Assembly (NCBI RefSeq): GCF_026230105.1
Contig: NC_079477.1
Location: 9,119,001 to 9,183,000, forward strand
Length of the DNA: 64,000 bases
Source of the DNA: Diorhabda sublineata
Taxonomy: Eukaryota > Arthropoda > Insecta > Coleoptera > Chrysomelidae
Direction: 5' to 3'
This document shows positions 49,916 to 60,325 of the stretch, in pieces. The notes under the pieces were generated by a model that was not told the DNA's origin, searched no databases, and was given only the letters and a program-made list of their open reading frames with translations. The position numbers were made by a program, and so were the translations under genes. The stretch's first letter is position 1. Each line of letters starts with the position of its first letter.

Positions 49916-50680
49916 CATTTTCTTTGAATTGACTATCTATATTTTTGAAAACAGCAATTATAGTAATGCTGGCAAATTTATAAAATTGGTTTTTGTCTTG
50001 AAACGCCTGCCAAAGTTCTACATCTTGCAAAATTTGTTCTATTTTGCACAATATGCTATTTACTAACGATATATGCAAACATTTTAAAACTAGATATTTT
50101 TAAATGTCGAAAAATTGTTTCAATACATTTTTTCTCCAGATATAATTCTAATGAGCTATGGCATATATTGTCCAAAACTTGTTTTATCATTTTCAACCTG
50201 TGACTAACATCTATCTATACCATCCACCTGATTAATAGTTTGAATATTCTTAATATCCAACTTATAATATCCTTTTTATCCTATATAATATCAAAGTTGC
50301 TTATTGTAGGAATATTACTAATAAAAATCAATAAAATACTTCAACACTGCAAAGCATGAATCGGTGTTATCTCTTCATAACTACAAAATAAATAAGAGCT
50401 ACTACTACAACCTATGTAGACCGCCTAACAGAACTCGGGGTTAAGGATTTAAAATCACTTTGCATTTCAGGCTAGGAATACCAATACATTTTCTTCGAAT
50501 CATTTGACTATCTGCGTTAAGATTAATTTTTGAGAACTGCAATTATAGTAATTGCTTCAGAATGGTAGATTTATAAAATTAGGTTTTCTCTTGAAATGCC
50601 TACTAAAGATCTATATCTTACAAAATTTGGTAAACTAAGGATGGATACATGCAAACATTTTATAACTTTTATATAACTTG
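49911..50680. repeat. direct duplication of about 190 bp within LINE debris
   Basis: The segment 49911-50095 recurs at 50482-50680: (a)atacattttctt(t/c)gaat, gcaattatagtaat, gatttataaaatt.ggttt, cttgaaa.gcct, gcaaacatttta. Identity is roughly 80 percent. The intervening DNA continues with weak LINE-like text. Confidence 0.65.
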
Positions 50681-51008
50681 ATAGTGTTTCTAAGATTGAA
50701 TAGAATCCCAAAGTAACCATTTAATTGAATAAAAATATTTTAAAACTAATATTCAGAATAATAATAATTTTCATTCGGTTTTGTATTAAAATATATTTAC
50801 ATTTGAAATACTTAAACTTTTCAACAATTCACATACATAAACATAGAAAACTAATCAAGACATTACATTAGGAACCACAATAATCTAGTATTTACTAAAT
50901 TTTTAATGTCCTCTCTGTACTCATAATAATAATTAACGAAATGAAAAACATGTATTTATCAGATACGTATGGAAATTAATCAAAAAGAAAAGTTTAAATT
51001 GTAGGTGT

Positions 51009-52400
51009 TTATCTATCGCCTTGTCCAGTAATATCTTCATTTTCAGAACTGTTATCAGCATTCAACTTCTTAATTTCATTGCATAACGTTGGTCTCAAAA
51101 GTATATTGGTTACCACCTGATCGATCAATATAATTGTTTGAAAAATACGTCTTTCTTCATGTATACTAAATTTAAAATCTTGAGGACTCCCACTAAAACC
51201 ACACGCACCTTAAAATAAATTTAACTAAATATTGAAAATATTTTATGCAAAAAAAGAAATATTAAAAATTTTTTCACCTTCTGTGTCTTGAATATCACTC
51301 CAATAAGTGAGACCTTGTATAATAGGTGCGTATAAATCTATTTGGTCGGCATCTCCAATGTAACGAAGTAAATAATTTAATAATACTTTCTCTTTTGGAG
51401 ATAATGTGCACCATTTTAGAAATAATTTTTGTAGTAAAGGGCCTAAAATAATCATTTTATAATTGAATATCAACTGCTGCAAAACAATCGTAAAAATTAT
51501 TATACAGACATGAAATGTATATTTGTGTAAATTTAGTACTAGATTAATATACCTACCAATTCTAAATTTAAAAAATAGCCCATTTTAGTATCTGATTTTG
51601 ATACATAGATACAAAAACATTATTTATTAGCGCAATCAGTGTACATATTATATTCATTTTAATTAATTTTAATGAAAAATGTCGATATTTTTTCATTTGG
51701 GTAGTTAGATTTTTTATTCAATTCTCTCTTCAATACCAGCTGATAATAATTTTGACAATACGATCTGTTGCCCCTCAGACAAGGAAATGCAAAGATTATA
51801 TACTCGAAATATCTAAGGTTGTTCCTAGAACGCAGCTCTGCTGCTGTCAGTACATTTGGTACGTTGAATAAAAAATGAATGTTATTACATATTTATTTAT
51901 TGCTATTTAAAATTGTAATTCATTTATAATTGTTTTACTGAAATAAATCAATAAGAGAATATATATCGGCACTATAAGGTAAATAATTTGTTTCCTAAGA
52001 AATAGTTATGATTTTATGACTTTATAAATAAAAAACTAGTTTTAAAAATCAGGTAAAGATTGACGTTTCGACCAATATCGATCTTTATACCCCGCTTTCT
52101 TACATTGCACTGACAAATACAGCATTAAAGGTACAAATACAATATGACTTGGAATTTAATGAAAAATTAATATTAAGTGTTTAACAATATAAATAATTGT
52201 CAGGATTTTAAACACTACAGGAATATTATAGTTGAGTACAATAACTTGATTAGAATTTTTTCATAATTAATATCATATAATAATATACTAAATTATTTTT
52301 ACTTACATTTGTGAATTATGTAAGAGATACATTCAAACACTCTTGAATAAAATTCTTTTTTATCTATTTCTTCAGTTTTCGTTTGTGTTTCACAGTTCAT
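51009..52400 (-). CDS. unrecognised 175-aa protein, four exons
   Basis: Exons on the minus strand: 52400-52307 (ATG 52400-52398), 51591-51557, 51476-51278 and 51208-51009 (stop TAA 51011-51009). Phases join cleanly and every intron has GT and AG ends. The protein starts MNCETQTKTEEIDKKEFY and is mainly helical in composition. The centre has LGPLLQKLFLKWCTLSPKEK then LLRYIGDADQIDLYAPI and GLTYWSDIQDTEG, and it ends in an acidic Ser/Asn/Glu tail. There is no signal peptide, clear membrane segment or known motif that I can name. The phased small exons argue for a real gene. The third exon has a tandem CAGCAG acceptor that could add or drop one Gln. I do not assign a function. Confidence 0.7.
52052..52091 (-). 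ncRNA. hammerhead-like motif, short form
   Basis: On the minus strand, GGT(AT)AAAGAT at 52091-52081 pairs with ATCTTTACC at 52060-52052 as a stem I. The last part before the 3' strand is GGTCGAAACGTC, giving GAAA and a GUC site. The CTGANGA box is not recognisable (CGATATT instead), so this is at best a decayed relative. It is 216 bp before the start codon of the 175-aa gene. Confidence 0.3.
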
Positions 52401-52409
52401 TGTACAAAC

Positions 52410-53260
52410 TTCTGGCAATATTTATTTCGAGAAATTAACGTGACAAATGTCAATGTGCGTAAATATATATGATGATGGGATACAAGTACAAGACTAATTT
52501 GATCTAGTGAGCTTATTATTACGAGGTCATCGAAAAAGGTAATCAGTAGCTCCTCAAATAAACAAATCAGCAATAAAAAATTGATTTATCAACAACAATG
52601 AACTTAGAATTAGTAGGCGCATGTGCTGCGCCATCTTGACGCGTGTCGCCATGTTAGTTTGTTGAATTTGGTCAGAGAGCGCAGCTTTTTTTGTTTGAAA
52701 TCAGCTGTGTAATAATAAGCGTAATTTTTAGCGAACGATATAATTCTACAGAAAAAGTTATTGTATTTTGGTTCAATAAATTCAAGGGATCTAAAAGTGT
52801 TGTATTAAAAAATATTCAGGATGGATTAAGTCCAGTACCCGACCTAGTTTGGAAATTGGTATAGCTAAAATAATAATATTCGTTATTAGGATCCCAATTA
52901 CATTCAACTGAAACATGAAAGAAAACTAACAAAGTTATATTGACTTTGCCATTAAGATGAAGAGTAGCATTGACTTGAACCTGGAATTTGGAGAACATCC
53001 TGGAAAAGTCCTGGAATTTGGCTCTTTGCTTTTGAATTTTATTTTTTGTCCTGGATTTATAATATTTATCCTAGAACTTCAGTTCCCTCCTTTAAATGTT
53101 GCAATTTACAGTTTTCTTATCGCAAAATGTTTTCATATTTTCTTTCTTAAGCTTTATTTAGTAATATTTCACCATATATTTCTCAATAAAAGTGAATTTT
53201 TTAAAATATAGTTCAATTTACTGCCAGTTCTTATTTTTAAGAATATGTGACAACAGTAAT
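52410..53260. other. intergenic DNA upstream of the 175-aa gene
   Basis: A slightly GC-rich patch near 52615-52690 (gcgcatgtgctgcgccatcttgacgcgtgtcgcc type) could be promoter sequence or a transposon end. A short word, cctggaatttgg, recurs near 52978 and 53010. No gene seen. Confidence 0.35.
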
Positions 53261-53270
53261 AACAATTATG

Positions 53271-53459
53271 CAGTGCCGGATTAAGCCAGGGGCTTGGGGG
53301 GGGGGCATCATTTGGAAAACATTCTGTATTTTTTCAAGTGTTGATACTACAAATCTAACCTATTGATATTTTTTTTTTATTTTTTCGGGTATCCGAATTC
53401 CTTAAGGGGGCCTCGTCATTATTTTAGCCTCGTGCCTTACAAGTCTTAATCCGGCACTG
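53271..53459. mobile_element. hAT-type MITE, 189 bp
   Basis: Perfect 15-bp terminal inverted repeats, CAGTGCCGGATTAAG at 53271-53285 and CTTAATCCGGCACTG at 53445-53459. Flanking octamers CAATTATG and AAAATATG agree at 6 of 8 positions, as a worn 8-bp target-site duplication would. CAGTG starts and 8-bp duplications are hallmarks of hAT elements. No coding sequence. Confidence 0.85.
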
Positions 53460-53639
53460 AAAATATGGTTTATCAAATCAGTTTATATATAAGTATAATT
53501 CTGTTGCTATGGTGGTTTATAGTTTTCAAGTTTTTGTTAGAACAGAAGTTTGCTTGAACATTTAAAGAATTTCAGCTACCAACAGTTAAGCTTGAAACAC
53601 TATTTCATGAGACTATTATCTATTTTCATTTGTTTACAT

Positions 53640-53960
53640 TCTTCCTGACATATGACACACGCGAACAGACTACATATAGTTGACCGTGAGAGAATCTGGG
53701 CTTTTCTAAATGCACTCCCGCCTCCAGCTACATGTAATGCTTGCCCTTGTGCTTTGTTTATAGTAACAGCGAAGCTAATCTCGACGAGAAACTGAACCCT
53801 TTTGAATTGGCATGGAAGGTCAGTGGGAATAATTGGAAGAATAATGACCACAAAAATTTCACCTAAGCTCATAAATTCAAATAGTTTTATACTGCATATA
53901 TAATGAGAGAAGAACATAACATTAAATATAGAAAAATTCCAAACAGCTGAAACTATGGTC
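53640..53960 (-). pseudogene. Helitron helicase (Pif1-type) C-terminal relic
   Basis: The minus-strand frame gives IIPTDLPCQFKRVQFLVEIS then FAVTINKAQGQALHVAG, the helicase motif VI region ('P..FKR.QFPv...FAmTINKsQGQ(T/S)L'). It then degenerates (LSRSTICSLFACVICQE against 'LYVAcSRv'). Only this end is present. The matching N-terminal part found at 6-7.2 kb belongs to another copy. Confidence 0.8.
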
Positions 53961-53999
53961 AATTGGAATTGGGTTGGAACTTCATTACTGGAATGCTAA

Positions 54000-54514
54000 G
54001 TGGCGTTGAGGAAGCTAGATTTGAGATTTCTGACAAATATTTTTTTTATTCTTTTGTAAAAAATATTTTTTTCATAAAAAGTATACGATGTTATATTTAA
54101 TACCTCCAAAATTATGTGTACAAAGTTTCATGTTGATCGGTTAAGTAATTTTCGCGTCAAAATGTAACAAACTTACATTCACATTTATATTATATGGTAA
54201 GTATGGATGATTAGGATTTTTGTAATTTTTACATAACATCGTTAATAAATGATTAATAGCATAATTATTTTATAATAATAAATTCTAATTATGAAGGGAT
54301 CAAAACTAGAACGGATATTTAATAAACCATGAATTTTTAAATCCTCAACTATCAGAGTGTTGAAGTTAGCTTTTGAAAGATCGTGTCAGATTTTTGAGAA
54401 TTATCTGTTTAATGGTTTTTTATCGCATGTGTTAGAAACTAACAAAATAATGATAACTAGCTGCTTATGATTTTCTCATGTTGGCGCCACTGTACCATAA
54501 TTATGTAATCAATA

Positions 54515-54577
<63 letters not shown>

Positions 54578-55110
54578 ATACAACGGTGAACTAATTAAGA
54601 ACTTTTTAAATAACTTAAAGAACACACAGTGTCTAACAAACTTTGTTTAGAAAGTGAACTATTACAACATGACGGCCGTGACTGACGTCACGCTCCGGTT
54701 GTCTATTAATGCTATATATGTAATACTCCTATATGGATAGTTGGTATGGGTAAAAACGTCCTTACGTTACGGTGCCGACAATATTTATTTTCTCACGTTC
54801 GAGACACTTTTTTATACTGCCGATGCTTTCATGCGCGCAAAAGATGCGCAGTTCTAACTGAAGCGCTGGGAGGATAGAGAGAATGATACACTATTTGTTT
54901 CACTTAATCGGAACACCTTCCACTTATAGGAATTATCCATATAGAAGGGATAAGAGGATGCGCCCAATGAATTTTCATATTTTTTCTTTTTTCATTCTTC
55001 TATAAAGAAGAAGCATAACCCTAACTTGCCTTTTGACTACGATTATTACACTAGAAGGTACTTAGTGCAACCGAAAAATCGTATAGATGAAGTTCTTCTA
55101 ACGCGTCTCC
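54000..55110. other. intergenic DNA, no gene recognised
   Basis: Includes a repeat-like phrase (caaagtttcatgttgatcgg then gcgtcaaaatgtaacaaac, 54119-54171) that is typical of interspersed insect repeats. The region 54660-54950 is less AT-rich than its flanks but has no frame I can name. Confidence 0.4.
54519..54572. repeat. (TA)n microsatellite
   Basis: About 54 bases of uninterrupted TA. Confidence 0.95.
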
Positions 55111-55118
55111 GTCTAGGC

Positions 55119-56430
55119 CAGTGTTTCTCAACCTTTTTGGACCAAACGCCCCCTTTGTAAGAGCCGCTTCTTAATTCGCCCCTCTATAAATGTTAACAGA
55201 TAAAAATTGTACGATAATCCCTAATATAAGGTAGATTTGGCTTACATTAGGCGTTAGTGAGATATATCCAAAGAATTTTGAAACAATATAGTAGAATAAC
55301 ATTTATTAGTTAGAAATTTAATTTAATTTACAAAAAAGTAAGATACATAAAGTAATGTGTTTTAATTTTAACATTACAAAGAAATAATAATCTAAATGAA
55401 ATTTTAATGAGAACCTTGAGGTTGATGACCTTGACAAAGTTTAATAATATTGGGTTCTAATTTTGACAGATATTATCGTAAGTCACCTTGTTGACAAATG
55501 TTGACGCAATATCTTTGCTTAGTCAGCATTTGAGAAAGCGCACTAAAACCCTTTTCCACTAGGTATGACGTTGGAAATGCTATGATTAATAGTTTTATTT
55601 CTATCCATAGTCTCTAATTTTTATCCAAAATTCTTCTAAATTACTATGTTCAAATGAATGTTTCGCTTCTACATTCACGGAGTATTTCAATTCATGAAGC
55701 TTGTATGTAGATATTGACCATTTGTTCTCCCATTCATTGAGCACTTTACGTTTAGGATTGACTTTTAACGGCACTAGTTAAAAAGTTCATATTCTCCGCA
55801 TTATCACTACCACAGCTTCCTTAGCGACCAGGTATGCCTCTTAGTTTACTTTTATTCCAGTATGTGAGAGGATCCAACAAATGCAATTTTTTGTTATTAT
55901 CTTGTATATATTGCAGTTGCTGCTTGATTTTGATTGCAAAGGAATTTGTGGTGTCAATATTTTTAAAGAGTTTGGATTGAGCTAAGGGAATCTGTGAGTA
56001 TGAGGTTCGTGTGTCGAAGCAGCGATATGTCTAGCTCGATATATTACATATAATTCAACAGTGAAAGTAGGAATTCAACAGTGAAAGTAGGTTGAAGGAG
56101 CTCTTAACATATATTTGGAGGTTGGTGTAACGATAGCAATACCTGTACCATCTTGAGTCTGATTGGTGTGATGTTTATCGAATGAGGTGAGCTGGACAAT
56201 GAATTTGATGCTTTTGATTTTCCATGGTGGAGTCTCTGAAAATTCGAAAGGAAGGCATTCGGGAAGGAAGATATTTAATTCGCTTAAATATATCTAATTC
56301 TAGCATAGAAAGTTTTGGCGGTTTTGGGTTTATGTGAGTTCTCACATACTGAACATATATTTCTAGTTTTGTGACGTTTTTTCAATTCACTTTGAAGACA
56401 GCCCAGCTAGCAAAGTAGTTCTATAAATTT
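55119..56430 (-). mobile_element. hAT transposon relic (ZBED5/SCAND3-like transposase)
   Basis: The end CAGTGTTTCTCAACCTTTTT at 55119 onward is a hAT-type terminal repeat. On the minus strand at about 55670-55400, degraded frames read EFWIKIRDYG, then HFQRHT..KRVLVRFLKC (against FPTSYLVEKGFSALTQ), then DIASTFVNKVTYDNI and NPILLNFVKVINLK. That is the order of the hAT dimerisation region in ZBED5-like proteins. The upstream part (to about 56 kb) is too worn to read. I did not find the other end, so its extent is uncertain. Confidence 0.6.
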
Positions 56431-56439
56431 AGAGTAATA

Positions 56440-56698
56440 AGACTTCTATATTCTGTTTGTTTGTGTTTTTTAGTTCTATTTAGAACACTGAATTGCTACA
56501 TGAATGTTGCACATAAGACTGTTTTTCCTTCAGAAACTAAAATGTTTTTAAAATTTATTCTAAGAACGTTTTTAGAGCATAATTTATATCATTACTGTAA
56601 CGCCGATGTAAAATAGTGCATTATAGAATAACACCATCTCCTCCTTTCTTTCTGTCGCCATATTGTGAAGAAAGAAAAAAAAATATAAATGGAAAGTG

Positions 56699-56742
<44 letters not shown>

Positions 56743-57480
56743 AAAATTTCTAACATCATAGGTAAATTGAGGTAAGCGGAGGGCGCGTCAAAAAATACCA
56801 TTTATGTACCACATATTTCACTTCACAATAAATCTTTTTCCACATTAAAATTTGCTCCCTGATAAACTCTATACCAATCAAGCAATTCGTAATGGTGTGA
56901 GTACTCTTATGCAGGTTGATGAGGTCTTGGTTCTTGATCCATCCATATTATTTCTGACATGTGCAGAGCATTCTATAATGCGATACAATATTTAGTTTTC
57001 AATAAATACATTTAAACGATTTCAAAGTTCTCTAAACAGAACATCATGCAACACAAAAATTGTATAACAAAACAAAATGCCCTGCTAGAGAATAATTTAT
57101 GAGTTCTTTATTTGTTCTAAATCAGAATTCTAAGACATCAATATAGAACTGCTATAGAATTTTTGAGAGATTGCTTTGTGACTGTGTTATAAAAACTCTT
57201 TAAGATCTGTGAGAAAGTTTATTCAACAATTCTATATTTGTTTCCTGTAGATCTTACAGAGCAGCTTAAAGAACTGAAAACTTTTATAGAATGGTTATAA
57301 GTGTTGTAAGAACGTTTTGAAAATGTTCTTAGAACAAACAATGCTCTAAAAACGTTCTTACGTTTATTGTTATTGTAAATTGTTATAAGAATTTTTTTCA
57401 CTATAAGCTGCATAGAAATTGCAAGGATGACAACAGCGTTTTGGTTTTCCTACTAGATCCAGCTCTCTCTCGCACAATAT
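56440..57480. repeat. inverted-repeat block rich in GTTCTAAGAAC-type words
   Basis: ctaagaacgtttttagagcataa at 56563-56585 is the inverse of aatgctctaaaaacgttcttac at 57348-57370. Other words such as aagaacgtt and tctataga recur around them. It may be one element of about 1 kb with worn ends. No coding sequence seen. Confidence 0.4.
56703..56740. repeat. (AT)n microsatellite
   Basis: About 38 bases of uninterrupted AT, inside the inverted-repeat block described for 56.4-57.5 kb. Confidence 0.95.
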
Positions 57481-57798
57481 TACGCCGATTTAATATTAAT
57501 TTAATATTCACTTGGTGGTGTTGCCGCTCTCAGGGTACCATCTTTTTTCTTAATACTTGATCCACGCTATTCATGAGTACCTGGTTATTAAACGATGGTC
57601 AAAGTTTGGTCATTGACCAGACGGTTAAGAATAATTCCTGTTGTAATAAAAAAAATTGATCAAATGTTTCCCAATAGTGAAACAAGATTTGCTTAAGACT
57701 TTATTAAATTTTATCATTCAAAAAAAAGAACTAAAAGTAAACTTCAATCAAATTGTGCTATATATGTCCATACTTGTAACCTGAAATAATTCAACAAC

Positions 57799-57804
57799 TT
57801 TAAT
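57799..57804 (-). terminator. possible poly(A) signal of TMEM256
   Basis: ATTAAA on the minus strand 22 bases after the stop. This is a common variant hexamer. Confidence 0.4.
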
Positions 57805-57826
57805 AAAACTAAAAATAAATTTACAC

Positions 57827-59945
57827 TTAAACAACCATTGACAGCCATCCTAAAATCAAAAGGGTTCCTCCTAGAGGAGCAACTTTTGATAATCTTTTTT
57901 TCCCACTAAAAGCATGATAATATAATGTTCCAGAAAATAGTGCTGTGCCAACTACTAGAAGAGATCCAACCTGGAATATAATACAAACATTACATTCCCT
58001 AAATCAACAGTTTAAATAGAAAATTTAAGGGAGATTCATTTCTCCTGCTAAGTTATTGGAGATAATAGTTATCAATGTAATAAAAATTTAATTTTATAAG
58101 AACTTCTCTAATTCCATACAACTTGTAACTCTATTAACTATCTTGAAATATATATTAGTTATTCCTCATTATGGGCTTAATACTTACAATCTTAGGATAT
58201 CTGCACATTGGAACTCCCAAAATAGCTACACTGTGGATTAAATGTATTCTATTTGCAGTCTCAAAAATATGGCGTAATTCTTCTGCTTGATCTTTTGGGT
58301 AAGACTTATGTGCACCATAAGCACTAAGTGCAATCGCGCTGGCTCCCATTAAACCACCAATTTTTATGTAAGGTCCATTTTCTGCGGCAAGTTTCCACAG
58401 TGGTGTTTTCTCAGTGATTATAGTTACTGATGGTGCTGTCGATGATGTTGTAAAGGTCTTTCCCTAGAAAATGGAATGGAAAAAATGCTATTAAGCGGTG
58501 AATGTAAAACTTATTACAATAAATAGTCCTACCTTCAATATAGGAAATATATTTAAATAAAGGATGTAAATCTACGAATCAATACCGATTTTTAAGGTTA
58601 AATTTAAAAACCAAACAAAATTTTAAATATTTACACGAAAAATGATGTTTTTTCTGGACATATAATAAAATATTTATAATAAATTATTTTAACTAATTAT
58701 CTTTAGCTATTCCTTATTTTATAACTAACCTCTTTATTTGACATTATTATTTTTAGATATTATAGATGTAAAATGTAACCTTTGTAACGCGATATATCAA
58801 TGATTATCGAAAATATTAAAGATTGTATTACTTTCAATAATTTTAGATTTCGAAGAACATTGAAACATAATTTTGAATCTGAATAAAGTATGAAGTACAA
58901 AAATAAGATAAGTCCTTAAACTATTTCCATTATATTGAGTTTTATACTTTAAAATTTTTTTAGGTAATGTATACTAAACTATGATAAGTTTTTTTCTCAT
59001 ACAATCATCAAAATAACATCTATTTAATCGAAATTTATTGGAAATTTTATTATTCGATCATTAACAGCAATATATTAAATTGCTGGTATTAATATATAAA
59101 GATACTTTTAGTATTACAACAAAAAAGAAGACTTTTCAAATTGATAGCTGTGATGAATTATACGGAATTTGTTCATTTTATCACATTTTTATCACGCGTT
59201 CCATCGAGCTCTTCTGTAAAGTCTATAATATAAAAATTATTTTTAATGAATTATGTACGCTACCTCTCTTTGACCTTTATGGTTAATTGAGAAAAAACTA
59301 TATGATGCTAAAGATTGGGAAAAACCAATTTGCTTACTATTTGTTGAACATTAAAATTAACTATCTAGAACATCGATGATGGTTTCATAGTACTTAAAAC
59401 TTATGTTTCGGTTCACAATGTCAAGAATTATTGATTCAGAACAAAAGAAATTAGTATGGTTGGTTTAATAGACAGATCCATTAACTCTTAACCCAAAATT
59501 GTCAAAGATGTCCTTGAACTTGATTCAATGTATATATTGACACTTTAATGATATTTTTGTCTCATAGAGAACATTTACGAATATGCAATGCTAATAATTA
59601 GATGAATTTTTATATATGTTATATGAAATGAACAAAACTGGTCTACTTTGCTTTTTTGTGAACAGTAAGAGTATATTGATACTGAACCCTTCATCACAAA
59701 ACATCATCATTAACATATATATGTTATTCAGTATTGAAGAATAGCTAGCAATGATTTGTAACATTAGAGCCATGAGATAATTCATTATTTTGAATTAAAT
59801 ATTCTCAATAAAAGTATAATAGATATTTCGGAAAATGTGTAGGTACTTTGTATCAATTATAACTTACCTTTAGCAATGAAATAGTAGATTTGGAAACAGG
59901 GTTATCAAAAAGTACATAGTTGTAAACATCATTAAAACCCACCAT
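57827..59945 (-). CDS. TMEM256: TMEM256 (UPF0451) homologue, small membrane protein
   Basis: Three exons on the minus strand: 59945-59868 (ATG 59945-59943), 58463-58188 and 57970-57827 (stop TAA 57829-57827). They give 165 residues with no phase shift at either junction. The core matches TMEM256/DUF423: GLMGASAIALSAYGAH (first membrane helix and the AYGAH box), FETANRIHLIHSVAILGVP, then a second helix GSLLVVGTALFSGTLYYHAFSG and a last helix VAPLGGTLLILGWL. It is an integral membrane protein of unknown function. Relative to the vertebrate protein (about 113 residues) it has a longer N-terminus. A second possible first exon, 58744-58730, would give a shorter start. Which ATG is used needs transcripts. 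Confidence 0.88.
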
Positions 59946-60325
59946 ATTTATTGACCACAAATTTGATGATTAAAAAAGCTAGTTGTTAATTTCAAATATA
60001 ATAAATACGGTCAATAATGTTATGTCAATTTGACGTAAAAATCACAGATAATACACAGGAATAGATCGGTCACTCATTGCAAAAATTTTACAACACTGCT
60101 GAATCCTAGCGACATCTAAAATGTAGCCCACATTATACAGTCTAAGAGTCCACTACTTAACATTATCTATCTGTATATGTTTAAAATTTAGGGTTAAGTA
60201 ATTTTACAAATAATATATATATTTTGTGTTTGAATTTTGTTCTAATATATATTTTTGCTCCAATAACATCGGTATTTGAACCCCAATTAACAAAAATAAG
60301 TATTAAGTGTATCATAGTAGCAAAC

